The notes under the pieces are model-generated. The model had not been told where the DNA came from. It searched no databases and saw only the letters and a list, made by a program, of their open reading frames with translations. A DNA stretch of 64,000 bases, taken from the NCBI GenBank assembly GCA_944382965.1, contig CALWOA010000057.1, positions 26,249 through 90,248 on the forward strand, read 5' to 3'. Positions 15,977 to 24,586 of this stretch are shown piece after piece. The translations under genes were made by a program, and so were the position numbers. This stretch comes from an uncultured Oscillospiraceae bacterium (lineage in GTDB: Bacteria; Bacillota; Clostridia; Oscillospirales; Oscillospiraceae). How positions within the stretch are numbered: the first letter of the stretch is position 1; each line of letters starts with the position of its first letter.

Positions 15977-16862
15977 ATGCTTTTGGATGGCACTTATCAT
16001 ATACGGATTTCAGCTTCTGGTTAATCATGTGGGTGTAGACCTGTGTGGAAGAGATATCGCTGTGTCCCATCAACTCCTGCAAAGATCCTAGGTCTGCACC
16101 GTTCTCAAGCAAATGCACTGCGAAACTATGCCGCAGCGTATGCGGTGTTATTTCCTTTTCAATTCCAGCGGTTGCTTGATAGTGCTTCAAAATTTTCCAA
16201 AATCCTTGCCGGCTCATTCGGGCTCCACCCACATTGACGAAGAGCGCCCGTTCTGCCGGATCGGAAACCATCAGCATCCGAACTTCCTTTATGTACACTG
16301 TCAGCGCACGCAGCGCGGCTGGGTACAGCGGAATCGTACGAGATTTCTTCGCGCTATTGCATTTCAGAATACCAAGCTCCAGATTAACATCCTCGACATT
16401 CAGATCAATCAGCTCGGTAACGCGAATGCCCGTGGCGTACATCACTTCCAACATCGCTTTATCCCGAAAGCCCTTTGCGTCATTACAAGAGGGTTGAGAC
16501 AAAAGCAGTTCCACTTCCTTACCACTCAAGATTTGCGGAAGTTTCTTTTCTCCACGATCTACATGAAGTTCTGCGGTAACAGGGGAACACTCCAGAAATC
16601 CACTGGAGATTGCGTAGGCATAGAAGTTTTTTAAACTGGCTAATACACGGGAGACCGTAGAGCCAGACCTCCCCTGCTCCTGCAAATAGTCAAGGTAAGC
16701 ACGAATATTCTGTTGGGTTGCGCTCAGCAAATCAACCGCACCATGCTGCTGCAGCCAGTTTGAAAACTGCCGAATGTCCCGCAAATACGAGGAAATTGTA
16801 TTGCTTGAAGCTTGTTTAACCTTGGCCAAATAATTTTCATAGGCACGAATCAAATCCAACAT
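15975..16862 (-). CDS. xerD: Site-specific tyrosine recombinase XerD
   Basis: 295 residues, typical XerC/D length. The N-terminal SAM-like core-binding domain (1-85) precedes the catalytic domain. Catalytic residues are visible: Arg in ATGIRVTELIDL, Lys in the following beta-hairpin, HxxR in HTLRHSFAVH, His in LMGHSDISST, and the Tyr nucleophile in TQVYTHM. XerD acts at dif to resolve chromosome dimers. The short second membrane gene lies 25 bp upstream on the same strand. XerC and XerD cannot be fully separated by eye; the C-terminal pattern and single copy here favour XerD. Confidence 0.9.
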   Translation of the reverse strand: MLDLIRAYENYLAKVKQASSNTISSYLRDIRQFSNWLQQHGAVDLLSATQQNIRAYLDYLQEQGRSGSTVSRVLASLKNFYAYAISSGFLECSPVTAELHVDRGEKKLPQILSGKEVELLLSQPSCNDAKGFRDKAMLEVMYATGIRVTELIDLNVEDVNLELGILKCNSAKKSRTIPLYPAALRALTVYIKEVRMLMVSDPAERALFVNVGGARMSRQGFWKILKHYQATAGIEKEITPHTLRHSFAVHLLENGADLGSLQELMGHSDISSTQVYTHMINQKLKSVYDKCHPKA

Positions 16863-16887
16863 GAAACTGTTTACCCACTTACCCTTT

Positions 16888-17448
16888 CTAAGGAAATATC
16901 AAACGCGCCAAAAAAGGCGAGATGATGCAATAATCTATACATCCCAAAACCAGAAAAAGAACCAGAAACAGTACATTTTCTGAAAGGCTTGGCTTCTGAA
17001 AACCAGGCAAATGACGAAGCCAAAAACAGTAAAGCAACGGCACTCCCACAGTATCACTAAACAAAAGCAACCAGCGAATCAGCCATCCAGCCCCTGCATA
17101 GGAATGAAGGACGCCGAAGGATACGAAAGAAAATAAAAAAGCCTTACAAAAACAAATGGGATACAAAAGTAATGGGAATGAAATAGAAACTGCGAACGCA
17201 GAAAAAAGAAAAGGTAAAATGGATACACCCAGCAAGCTGACGATCGACATAGTTCCGTAAGGGGAATTACGCATCAATAGATACAATGAATTTCCTGCTG
17301 CCGCATATCCCACAATCCCGCAAATGATCCCGAGCCACCAACTGAATGCAAGAAGAGTATTACCAAACTTGCGCTGCAGCAGCAAAGAAGCAGCTTCTCT
17401 TTGCTCGGTCAGAACAATCCCCCCTTTCCAGGAAAACCGGTGTTTCAC
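16888..17448 (-). CDS. Polytopic membrane protein upstream of xerD (possibly SpoIIM-like)
   Basis: 186 residues with about five hydrophobic segments (roughly 33-52, 65-85, 90-110, 120-140, 158-180). The family is not securely recognised. Size, topology and position directly before xerD resemble the spoIIM-xerD neighbourhood of other spore formers; SpoIIM belongs to the engulfment complex. The clear sequence motifs of SpoIIM were not confirmed. The start is uncertain: GTG at 17448 has only a weak ribosome site, while a strong GGGGGG lies 25 bases inside the gene before a CTG codon. Confidence 0.5.
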   Translation of the reverse strand: MKHRFSWKGGIVLTEQREAASLLLQRKFGNTLLAFSWWLGIICGIVGYAAAGNSLYLLMRNSPYGTMSIVSLLGVSILPFLFSAFAVSISFPLLLYPICFCKAFLFSFVSFGVLHSYAGAGWLIRWLLLFSDTVGVPLLYCFWLRHLPGFQKPSLSENVLFLVLFLVLGCIDYCIISPFLARLIFP

Positions 17449-17774
17449 ATGCCTAAAGAATGTAAAAGGGGGTGTGTGAGAAAAGTGGTAAAGACATCAA
17501 AATTTGATACATCCATACTATACTCCATTTTTTACAAAAATTCAAGCTTTTTTAGCCAAAATAGCGTTTTTTGTGGATTATGACAAGAATTATGTTAACA
17601 TTTTTATGTCAACTTTGTAAATCAGCCCTTTTCGATTGTTTATCATTTTCGATTATTTGACAACATCTAGCGTTTCCAAGTGGGAAAACATACCAAATAT
17701 AGTTTTTGCAACTTATCATGCAAATTCAACGTAAAGGGTAAATTTTATTTACCTTATACTAATCTTTGTATAGT
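17449..17774. other. AT-rich intergenic region with promoter and short repeats
   Basis: 326 bases without a gene. A minus-strand promoter for the xerD unit is annotated separately. Other structure: the near-perfect direct repeat TTTTCGATTGTT/TTTTCGATTATT at 17629-17640 and 17646-17657, the palindrome ATGTTAACAT (17592-17601), and the inverted repeat GGTAAAT/ATTTACC (17737-17753). The last could be a weak terminator for the gene above. No small coding frame with a ribosome site was found. Confidence 0.5.
17517..17545 (-). promoter_or_regulatory. Sigma-A promoter of the membrane protein-xerD unit
   Basis: Minus strand: TTGAAT (17540-17545), 17 bp, TATAGT (17517-17522), about 65 bases upstream of the GTG start. 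Confidence 0.65.
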
Positions 17775-18200
17775 TTAACGAGAACGCTTGCGTATTTTAG
17801 GATGTTTTCTTCTCTCAGCAGGTTTCATTCCCAGAATCCCTGCGCTCCCACTCCCGGCCAGAATCAGTGCAGCCGTTACGCCCACAGCTTCATACTGTCC
17901 GCCAAAAAACAAAGCGGTTAATGACAGTAATATTCCGAAATAGACGAAGCCTGAAAGTAAGCACACCAATAGCCTCTGACGTTTTGTTTTTTGGAATGAT
18001 AACATTGCGCCAAGAAAAGATGACAACAAAAGAACGACCATTATTCCATATCCGATTTTTTCCCACGGAAGCTTTTCCGTATCCACCATCCACGCCAGGA
18101 TTGTGCAGGACAGCATTGTTACGATCATGCTCAAAGTTACCCCCTGCGCAATTCCGCCTGGAATTGTTAATGCTCTTCCTGTTGGTTTTTTGTTATACAC
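17775..18200 (-). CDS. TIGR04086 (YrzE) family membrane protein
   Basis: 141 residues with four membrane segments: about 19-37, 50-66, 80-98 and 104-122. A strongly basic tail (RRKHPKIRKRSR) is probably cytoplasmic. The N-terminal RALTIPGGIAQGVTLSMIVTM and the four-helix layout match the TIGR04086/YrzE family, which is widespread in spore-forming Firmicutes and uncharacterised. Translation starts at GTG 18200, seven bases after GGGGAG. Its orientation and isolation suggest a single-gene unit. Confidence 0.65.
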   Translation of the reverse strand: MYNKKPTGRALTIPGGIAQGVTLSMIVTMLSCTILAWMVDTEKLPWEKIGYGIMVVLLLSSFLGAMLSFQKTKRQRLLVCLLSGFVYFGILLSLTALFFGGQYEAVGVTAALILAGSGSAGILGMKPAERRKHPKIRKRSR

Positions 18201-18241
18201 TTTCCATCTCCCCTTTCGCTACAGACTATTCCCACTAAAAT

Positions 18242-18278
18242 AAAAAAAGAACCCGGACAAGCAAATTGCTCGTCCGGG
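18242..18278 (-). terminator. Rho-independent terminator of the coaD operon
   Basis: Minus strand: a 13-bp stem (CCCGGAC...GCAA with one mismatch, 18252-18278) followed by TTCTTTTTTT. It ends the rsmD-coaD-coiled-coil transcript. Confidence 0.9.
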
Positions 18279-18289
18279 CAGAAATATTT

Positions 18290-18793
18290 TCAAACCTCAA
18301 TATCTACGTTAGCAGTTTTGCGCTGTTCCTGTGCTTCGGTTACGCTGCGAAATTTCATGCGCGTATCTCGCACTTCCGCCAGTGCTTTGGAAATAGCCTC
18401 TTCCGTTTCACGCAGAGATTCATCCATATAGTCATTACCTGCTTTACGCAGCTGGTTGATCCGGTTCTGGGTTTGTCCAACCAGTTCCTCACTGCGCTTT
18501 TTGGCTTCTGCATAGATCGCCTCTTTTGTGAGCATTTGGTTGGCTTTTTCCTGAGCTTCCCGCAAGATTCCCTCAGCTTCCCGGCGGGCTTGGCTGATCA
18601 ACTCATTTCTGGATTCTACGATGGTACGGGACTGCTTCAGTTCACTGGGCAGCTGCGCAATGATCTCATCCAGCATATCCAGAACCCGGTCCCGCTCCAG
18701 AATGCATTTATCAGAAGCCAGCGGCATGGAACGGGCATCCTGCACCATATCGTACAATGCGCCAATAATGTCTTCCGTATTACGCTCACTCAT
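18290..18793 (-). CDS. Coiled-coil protein encoded with coaD (DivIVA/ATP-synthase-b-like helix)
   Basis: 167 residues from the second ATG (18793), which is 9 bases from AGGAGG; an ATG two codons upstream is too close. The protein is almost entirely helical. Residues 50-140 are a charged heptad-type coiled coil (SRNELISQARREAEGILREA...) reminiscent of F0 subunit b or DivIVA-like proteins. There is no membrane segment and no catalytic motif. Homologues with this layout commonly follow coaD in Clostridia; the function is unknown, and a scaffold role at the division or sporulation septum is only a guess. Confidence 0.65.
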   Translation of the reverse strand: MSERNTEDIIGALYDMVQDARSMPLASDKCILERDRVLDMLDEIIAQLPSELKQSRTIVESRNELISQARREAEGILREAQEKANQMLTKEAIYAEAKKRSEELVGQTQNRINQLRKAGNDYMDESLRETEEAISKALAEVRDTRMKFRSVTEAQEQRKTANVDIEV

Positions 18794-18795
18794 GT

Positions 18796-19302
18796 TCATT
18801 TTCCTCCTTGAATGGTATGTTTCCTCTGTTCTATTCTTTCCTGAAAATCCGGAATAATTTCACTGGGCAAAAAGTCTGACAAATCTACACCGTAGGAACC
18901 AAGCTCTTTGACGGTACTGGAACTGAGATACATATACCGGCTTTCAGCAGTCAAAAACATGGTGTCCAAATCCGGATTGATTTTATGATTAATCAGCGCC
19001 ATCTGAAACTCATTTTCAAAATCAGATCCTGCACGCAGGCCTTTCACAATGACGCAGCTTCCTCGGCGCTTCGCATATTCCGCCAGCAATTCATTGGAAC
19101 CATCTACTTCCACGTTGGGAAGATCCTGTGTGACTCTGCGTATCAGGTTTACCCGTTCATCCAGCGTAAACATCGGGTTCTTTCCTGCATTCACCATGAC
19201 GCACACGATCAGCTTGTCAAATATATTTGCAGAACGCCGGATAATATTCAGGTGTCCGCTGGTAACCGGATCAAAGCTACCCGGATAAATTGCAATTTTC
19301 AT
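18796..19302 (-). CDS. coaD: Phosphopantetheine adenylyltransferase
   Basis: 168 residues. It transfers AMP from ATP to 4'-phosphopantetheine, the penultimate step of coenzyme A synthesis. The nucleotidyltransferase motifs are intact: AIYPGSFDPVTSGHLNII (the TxGH motif with catalytic His), KGLRAGSDFENEFQMALIN, and the STVKELGSYG motif with the ATP-binding Ser/Thr. The product length is standard. It lies 15 bp downstream of rsmD, the common rsmD-coaD arrangement in Firmicutes. Confidence 0.97.
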   Translation of the reverse strand: MKIAIYPGSFDPVTSGHLNIIRRSANIFDKLIVCVMVNAGKNPMFTLDERVNLIRRVTQDLPNVEVDGSNELLAEYAKRRGSCVIVKGLRAGSDFENEFQMALINHKINPDLDTMFLTAESRYMYLSSSTVKELGSYGVDLSDFLPSEIIPDFQERIEQRKHTIQGGK

Positions 19303-19317
19303 AGTTTCTCACACTTT

Positions 19318-19860
19318 TTACATCTTGCGATAAAGCGCAAGCAGTGTCTTTCCGTATTTATAGTCCCTGGAACGGGTATAACCGTCAAACTCCATAGGAA
19401 GCTCTTTACCCAGGGGACGCTCTGTGACTATTATACCATCGGATTGCAAAATGTCAATTTCGGTTATGCGTTTTAATGCGGTTTCCAAAAAATCTTCTCC
19501 ATAAGGCGGGTCCAGGAAGATAATGTTATATTGATCAGGGCAGCGGTTCAAATAGTCAAGGTAATCGCTGCGGACTACTCTCCCCTCCCCTTCCAGCTTT
19601 GTTCTGCGCAAGTTCTCCCGAATTAGCTTGCAGGCATCTTCTCTGGCATCCACAAATACGGCGTGTCTGGCACCTCTGCTCAGAGCCTCAATTCCCAGCT
19701 GTCCAGTTCCGCCAAATAGATCCAGCACATCGGCACCCGGAATGTCAAAGTTCAGAATACTAAACAAAGCTTCCTTAACCCGATCCGCGGTTGGGCGCGT
19801 TAGCATTCCATCTGGGGTTTTGAGCGCAACGCCTCTGGCTTTTCCTGTAATTACACGCAT
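19318..19860 (-). CDS. rsmD: 16S rRNA (guanine(966)-N(2))-methyltransferase RsmD
   Basis: 180 residues, class I SAM-dependent methyltransferase. The N-terminus MRVITGKARGVAL and RPTADRVKEALFSIL are RsmD signatures. SAM motif I is VLDLFGGTGQLGIEALSRGA and the catalytic motif is IIFLDPPYGEDF (DPPY, used for methylating exocyclic amines). It modifies G966 of 16S rRNA before or during 30S assembly. It starts 3 bp after uvrC, so it is translated from the uvrC-rsmD-coaD transcript. Confidence 0.95.
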   Translation of the reverse strand: MRVITGKARGVALKTPDGMLTRPTADRVKEALFSILNFDIPGADVLDLFGGTGQLGIEALSRGARHAVFVDAREDACKLIRENLRRTKLEGEGRVVRSDYLDYLNRCPDQYNIIFLDPPYGEDFLETALKRITEIDILQSDGIIVTERPLGKELPMEFDGYTRSRDYKYGKTLLALYRKM

Positions 19861-19862
19861 AG

Positions 19863-21683
19863 CTATACTTCCTTTGTTTCGTGAAAATGATGGTACACAG
19901 CAGCCGCTGCATCTTTGGGAAGAATGCGTTCCAATTCCGGAAGTGTGGCCTGCCCAATAGCAGTCAAGGACTTAAACTGCCGCAGAAGCTCCTGTTTCCG
20001 TTTTGGCCCAATTCCCGCAATTTCATCCAACTCCGAATAACGCAGCCGTTTACTGCGTAACTGTCGATGATAGGTGATGGCAAAGCGGTGTGTTTCTTCC
20101 TGAATGTTGCCAATGAGCGAAAAAATGGCTTGATTATTGTCAATCCGGATTTCCTTTCCTTCTGGCGTCACCAGTGCTCTTGTACGGTGTCGATCGTCCT
20201 TTACCATTCCATATACCGGAAACTGCAAATCCAACTCCTGTAATGCCGCGACAGCGGTTTTTGCGTGATTCACACCACCATCAATCAGCAGCAGATCGGG
20301 CGCTTCACTGAATCCTTTGTCTCCGGCTTTCAGATGTGCAAAACGGCGTTTTACAACCTGATGCATAGACGCGTAGTCATCTTGATTGGATAGCCCTTCC
20401 AACTTAAATCGTTTATAATCACTTTTTCTCGGTCTGCCATCCGTAAAAACTACCATACTCGCTACAATATCTGTCCCGGAAATATTGGATATATCGAAGG
20501 ACTCGATACGGCCCGGTGGCTCCATAGCCAGCATTTTTCCCAGCAATGCCAATGTCGCGTTTACTCGTTCTTCCTTACCTGTAACCCGCTGGGCTTCTTC
20601 AAACGCATTCTTGCAGGCCAGTTCTATCAGACGCATGTTGTCCCCACGCTGAGGAACGTGCAGTTTTGGACGCCGTCCAAACTGTTGTTCCAACAACTGT
20701 GCAAATAACTCCCCGTCTTCTATCTCAAACGGCAATAAGATACGCTTGGGGGCCAGTCCCCTGCTTAAGTAGAACTGCTTCAGCAAGCTGGAAACAGCCT
20801 CCGTTTTCTCGTCCGGTCTTGGAAAAACTTCGTATTCCTTATCCAACAGATTTCCACCCGAGAAATGGAGAACGGCAAAACATGCTTTTGCCTCTGTTTC
20901 ACCATAGCCAATCACATCCGTATCCGCCAAAGTACCAGCCGTCACCAGTTGCTTTTGTCCAAGATTCTCAACGGCATTGAGCCGGTCACGAAGATTGGCA
21001 GCCAGTTCAAATTCCAAATTGTCTGCCGCAGACAACATTTGCTGGCGGATCTGTTCCGCTACCGTTTTATAGTTTCCTTGCAGAAGCTGCTTTGCCTGCA
21101 GCATGGCCTCTCGGTATTCCGCACAGCTTTTATTTGATTGACACCAGCCGGCGCATTGATTCATGTGGTAATTCAAGCATGGGCGATCTTTTCCAATGTC
21201 TCTGGGGAATTGCTTGCTGCATCCTGGAAGCTTTAAGGTCAATCGAATGGCTTCCATAACACCGTGCGTTACGCTCCGGCCGCCGAATGGTCCATAATAG
21301 TCAGCTCCATCGTCCGCAAGCTTACTGACAATGCTGATTGTGGGATAAATATCTTTCATATTAAGTCTCAGATAGGGGTAGCCTTTGTCATCTTTCAACA
21401 GAATATTATACTTGGGCATATATCGCTTGATCAAAGAGCATTCCAAAACCAGAGCTTCAAACTCGCTGGCAGCCACAATTACATCAAAATGGTGAATCTT
21501 ACTCACCATAATTCTGGTTTTGGGACTGTGGGAGGCTGTATCCTGAAAATACTGACTCACCCGGTTTTTCAATTTTTTTGCTTTGCCCACATAGATAACA
21601 GTATCCGTCTTATCCCGCATGATATACACACCTGGTGCATAGGGCAAAGAAAGGGCTTTTTCCTTCAGTTCATCAAATGTCAT
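19863..21683 (-). CDS. uvrC: UvrABC system protein C
   Basis: 606 residues. It makes the two incisions flanking a lesion in nucleotide excision repair. Order of domains: GIY-YIG nuclease (PGVYIMRDKTDTVIYVGKAKKL, about 14-36), Cys-rich region, UVR motif for UvrB (about 200-235), RNase-H-like nuclease (ESFDISNISGTDIVASMVVF, about 385-410; LLLIDGG, about 460) and C-terminal tandem helix-hairpin-helix (LDEIAGIGPKRKQELLRQF). The start at 21683 is set by AGGGGGTGCCAA. It is the first gene of the uvrC-rsmD-coaD unit. Confidence 0.97.
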   Translation of the reverse strand: MTFDELKEKALSLPYAPGVYIMRDKTDTVIYVGKAKKLKNRVSQYFQDTASHSPKTRIMVSKIHHFDVIVAASEFEALVLECSLIKRYMPKYNILLKDDKGYPYLRLNMKDIYPTISIVSKLADDGADYYGPFGGRSVTHGVMEAIRLTLKLPGCSKQFPRDIGKDRPCLNYHMNQCAGWCQSNKSCAEYREAMLQAKQLLQGNYKTVAEQIRQQMLSAADNLEFELAANLRDRLNAVENLGQKQLVTAGTLADTDVIGYGETEAKACFAVLHFSGGNLLDKEYEVFPRPDEKTEAVSSLLKQFYLSRGLAPKRILLPFEIEDGELFAQLLEQQFGRRPKLHVPQRGDNMRLIELACKNAFEEAQRVTGKEERVNATLALLGKMLAMEPPGRIESFDISNISGTDIVASMVVFTDGRPRKSDYKRFKLEGLSNQDDYASMHQVVKRRFAHLKAGDKGFSEAPDLLLIDGGVNHAKTAVAALQELDLQFPVYGMVKDDRHRTRALVTPEGKEIRIDNNQAIFSLIGNIQEETHRFAITYHRQLRSKRLRYSELDEIAGIGPKRKQELLRQFKSLTAIGQATLPELERILPKDAAAAVYHHFHETKEV

Positions 21684-21694
21684 TTGGCACCCCC

Positions 21695-21737
21695 TAAAAA
21701 GCACCGCCTCAATGCGGATAGTCAGCATTGAGGCGGT
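21695..21737 (-). terminator. Rho-independent terminator of the HPr-like gene
   Basis: Minus strand: a perfect 13-bp stem ACCGCCTCAATGC (21703-21737 overall), then GCTTTTTAG. It sits 20 bases before uvrC, so uvrC may depend on read-through. Confidence 0.85.
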
Positions 21738-21753
21738 TAAGTAAAGCAGGTTT

Positions 21754-22014
21754 TTAATAAACGTCCCGCTGGAGCAGAGTGTCCAGTGCGTTCACAGCAG
21801 CCTCAGCGTCAGGGCCAATAGCGCTCAGCGTCACCGTGGAACCGGTCACAATTCCCAGAGACATGATGCCCAGCAGACTCTTTGCATTCATCTTACGGCT
21901 GGCAGATTCCAGCCAGATGCTGCTCTCGAATTCGTTGGCTTTCTGCACGAAATAGGTTGCCTGTTTGTTGTGCAGGCCGGACTCGCAACGAACAACGACT
22001 TCTTTGTTGAACAT
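21754..22014 (-). CDS. HPr-family phosphocarrier protein with altered active-site loop
   Basis: 86 residues from the ATG at 22014 (AGGAG site at eight bases). HPr relays phosphate from enzyme I to sugar permeases through His15 and acts in carbon catabolite repression through Ser46. Here His15 (GLHNKQA) and Ser46 (MNAKSLLGIMSLGI) are both present. The canonical Arg17-Pro18 of GLHARPA, which steer His15 phosphorylation, are Lys17-Gln18. No enzyme I gene is nearby and the gene is a single unit. A regulatory, Crh-like role is as likely as PTS transport. Confidence 0.85.
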   Translation of the reverse strand: MFNKEVVVRCESGLHNKQATYFVQKANEFESSIWLESASRKMNAKSLLGIMSLGIVTGSTVTLSAIGPDAEAAVNALDTLLQRDVY

Positions 22015-22065
22015 AGTACACACTCCTTCTCGTTACTCCTGAGTAGGAGCAACGCATCTACGTAT

Positions 22066-22093
22066 ATGATAGCATTTTTACTGAAAAAGTCAA
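22066..22093 (-). promoter_or_regulatory. Sigma-A promoter of the HPr-like gene
   Basis: Minus strand: TTGACT (22088-22093), 16 bp, TATCAT (22066-22071). A small leader hairpin (GTTGCTCCT pairing with AGGAGTAAC, 22032-22053) lies between promoter and ribosome site. Confidence 0.7.
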
Positions 22094-22183
22094 CTCATTT
22101 TCGTCCTGTTTTCACAACGAGTCCTTTCGGATCTTGTCCTTTCTTGTCGAAAACTCCATTGCGTTTCTATTCCTGGACTGGAT

Positions 22184-24562
22184 CTACGCAAATTCCGCAA
22201 TGGTGACACCGTCTTCACCTTCGCCGTACATACCCAGACGGAACTTCTTTACAAATTTGTTTCGCTTCAAGGCCTGATGCACCGCCGCACGTAAGGTACC
22301 GGTGCCTTTCCCGTGAATGATCCGAACCTGAGGCAAATTGCTACGCATTGCTTCATCCAGATATCGTTCCAATACACAGATAGCCTCAACAGCATCCATG
22401 CCTCGCAAATCCACTTCTGTAGGCATGGCGTTCATCTTCATCTCTCGTCCGGAATGTTTCGGGTGTCCACCCTTTGCCTGATAAGGATCTTCATGCTCCA
22501 GCAAGTAAATTTCATCAGCTTTGGCGGATAACTTTAAAATGCCAGCCTGGAGCTGATAGGTTCCATCTTTATTAATGGCAATGACACTAGCCTTTGTCCC
22601 AAGCTTCAGAAGTTCAACCGTATCGCCCACCAAAATACCTCTGCTGGGTTTCGGGCGCTCTTTCTGCGGCTGCGACCCACGAAGCTTTTCTTCTGCCTCA
22701 TTGAGGTTTCTACGCAATTGGGCTTGCCGCTGATTCATTCCGGTGGTGTCAGCACTGTCAGCAAGCTGCTTACGCAAGGCTTTTAGTTCTTCCGAAGCCT
22801 GATTAGCGGCTGTTCTGGCATCATCAATGATAGACTGCGCTTCCCGGCGAGCAGCTTCCATAGCCTTTTCCCGCTCTTTTCGAAGTTCTGCATGATACCG
22901 TTCACTTTGCTGCTTGATTTCTTCAGTTTCCTGACGAAGGCGTTCTGCTTCCTGACGCGCAGATTCCATCTGCTGACGCTGCTGCTCCAGCTGGGACAGC
23001 ACATCTTCAAAATCCTTGTCGCTTTTATCTACCAGATCGTCGGCTTCTTTTAAAATATCCTCTGACAGACCCAGTTTCCGGGAAATCGCAAAAGCGTTGG
23101 ATTTTCCAGGAATACCGATGAGCAGGCGGTACGTCGGACGCAGTGTCTCCACATCAAATTCGCAGGATGCGTTAATGACTCCTTTAGTACGCATAGCGTA
23201 AAGCTTCAGTTCGGCATAGTGGGTGGTTGCTACTACCCGGCTTCCCATCTTCCGGCAGAACTCAATGATTGCCGTTGCCAGTGCAGCACCTTCAGCCGGG
23301 TCCGTACCGGCACCCAATTCATCAAACAATACCAAAGTACGGTCATCGCACTGATCCACTACATCCACGATGGTGCGCATGTGGCTGGAAAAGGTTGATA
23401 AGCTCTGGGCAATGGACTGTTCGTCACCAATGTCCGCAAGGATAGCATCAAATGTAGAAAGTTCGCTGCCATCCCCTGCCGGCACATGCAGGCCGCATTC
23501 TGCCATCAGGGTCAGCAAACCAATGGTTTTTAGCGTAACTGTCTTGCCGCCGGTATTGGGGCCAGTGATAATCATGCTGTCAAAGTCTTTGCCCAGTCTG
23601 ACCGAAATGGGAACCACTGTCTTAGCATCGATCAGAGGGTGTCTGGCTTTTCGCAGTTCTACCCTCCCCTTGTCATTCATCAGGGGTGCCCAGGCGTTCA
23701 TCCGGTAGGCCAGCTTTGCTTTGGCGAAGATTACATCCAACTGTACCAGCATTTGATAGTTTAATGTAATGGATTCCCGATATCCGGCAACCTCAGCTGA
23801 CAGCTCAGAAAGAATTCTCTCAATTTCTTTCTTTTCTTTCAGTTCCAGTTCCCGCAACGCATTGTTGGCATTTACTGCAGACATCGGCTCTACAAAGTAG
23901 GTTGAACCTGTCGCAGAGACGTCGTGGACTAATCCAGGTACATCATTTTTGCACTCGCTCTTTACTGGAACCACATATCGCCCCTGGCGGATCGTGATAA
24001 TGGGTTCCCGCAGGAATTTAGAATATGCGGGCGAAGAGATCACCTTTTGAAGACTGTCCCGAATTTTGGCGGATTGAATTCGCATGTGACGGCGGATATC
24101 TGCAAGTGCCGGAGAGGCATTGTCCGCAATTTCCTCTTCCGACAGTATCGCACCAAAGATTTTATCTTCCAGATATTTATTTGGACTCAAACTGCGGAAC
24201 AGGCTGTCCAAAACTGTTGCAGGATCGTCTTCAGAAACGTATCCTTTTACGGTTCTGGTACAGCGCAGAATACCAGCAATGCGCAGCAGTTCCTTCGGAT
24301 GTAAACTGCCGCCCCGTTCTGCCCGCTCCAAAGAAGCGGACATATCTGTCACATCACCAAAGACGGGATTTCCCTTTTGGGTGCAGAGGTTAGATGCGGC
24401 GGTGGTTTGCTGAAGCAGAAGCTCCACCTCTTCTAAGTCGGAAGTGGGATACAGCCGAAGGCAGGCTTCTTTACCGCCAATACTCCCGGCACACTCCGCA
24501 AGAAGCTGCAAAACCTGGTCCAGCTCCAGCTTTGCGAGGGATTTATTATATAATTCTGACAT
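22184..24562 (-). CDS. mutS2: Endonuclease MutS2
   Basis: 792 residues. Unlike mismatch-repair MutS, it lacks the N-terminal mismatch-recognition domains and starts with the core/lever region. The ATPase has Walker A GPNTGGKTVTLKT (about 330) and DELGAGTDPAEG (Walker B). A long coiled coil covers about 510-640 (Gln/Glu/Arg-rich). The C-terminal Smr nuclease domain carries VDLRGMDAVEA and IHGKGTGTLR. MutS2 suppresses recombination and, in B. subtilis, rescues collided ribosomes. It is the last gene of the yqfC-to-mutS2 operon, 25 bp after recO. Confidence 0.96.
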   Translation of the reverse strand: MSELYNKSLAKLELDQVLQLLAECAGSIGGKEACLRLYPTSDLEEVELLLQQTTAASNLCTQKGNPVFGDVTDMSASLERAERGGSLHPKELLRIAGILRCTRTVKGYVSEDDPATVLDSLFRSLSPNKYLEDKIFGAILSEEEIADNASPALADIRRHMRIQSAKIRDSLQKVISSPAYSKFLREPIITIRQGRYVVPVKSECKNDVPGLVHDVSATGSTYFVEPMSAVNANNALRELELKEKKEIERILSELSAEVAGYRESITLNYQMLVQLDVIFAKAKLAYRMNAWAPLMNDKGRVELRKARHPLIDAKTVVPISVRLGKDFDSMIITGPNTGGKTVTLKTIGLLTLMAECGLHVPAGDGSELSTFDAILADIGDEQSIAQSLSTFSSHMRTIVDVVDQCDDRTLVLFDELGAGTDPAEGAALATAIIEFCRKMGSRVVATTHYAELKLYAMRTKGVINASCEFDVETLRPTYRLLIGIPGKSNAFAISRKLGLSEDILKEADDLVDKSDKDFEDVLSQLEQQRQQMESARQEAERLRQETEEIKQQSERYHAELRKEREKAMEAARREAQSIIDDARTAANQASEELKALRKQLADSADTTGMNQRQAQLRRNLNEAEEKLRGSQPQKERPKPSRGILVGDTVELLKLGTKASVIAINKDGTYQLQAGILKLSAKADEIYLLEHEDPYQAKGGHPKHSGREMKMNAMPTEVDLRGMDAVEAICVLERYLDEAMRSNLPQVRIIHGKGTGTLRAAVHQALKRNKFVKKFRLGMYGEGEDGVTIAEFA

Positions 24563-24586
24563 GTAATTCTCCTATTGCATTTGAAA

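Noticed and set aside
22184-24562. Mismatch repair MutS
   Set aside because: N-terminal mismatch-recognition domains are absent and a C-terminal Smr domain is present, so it is MutS2.
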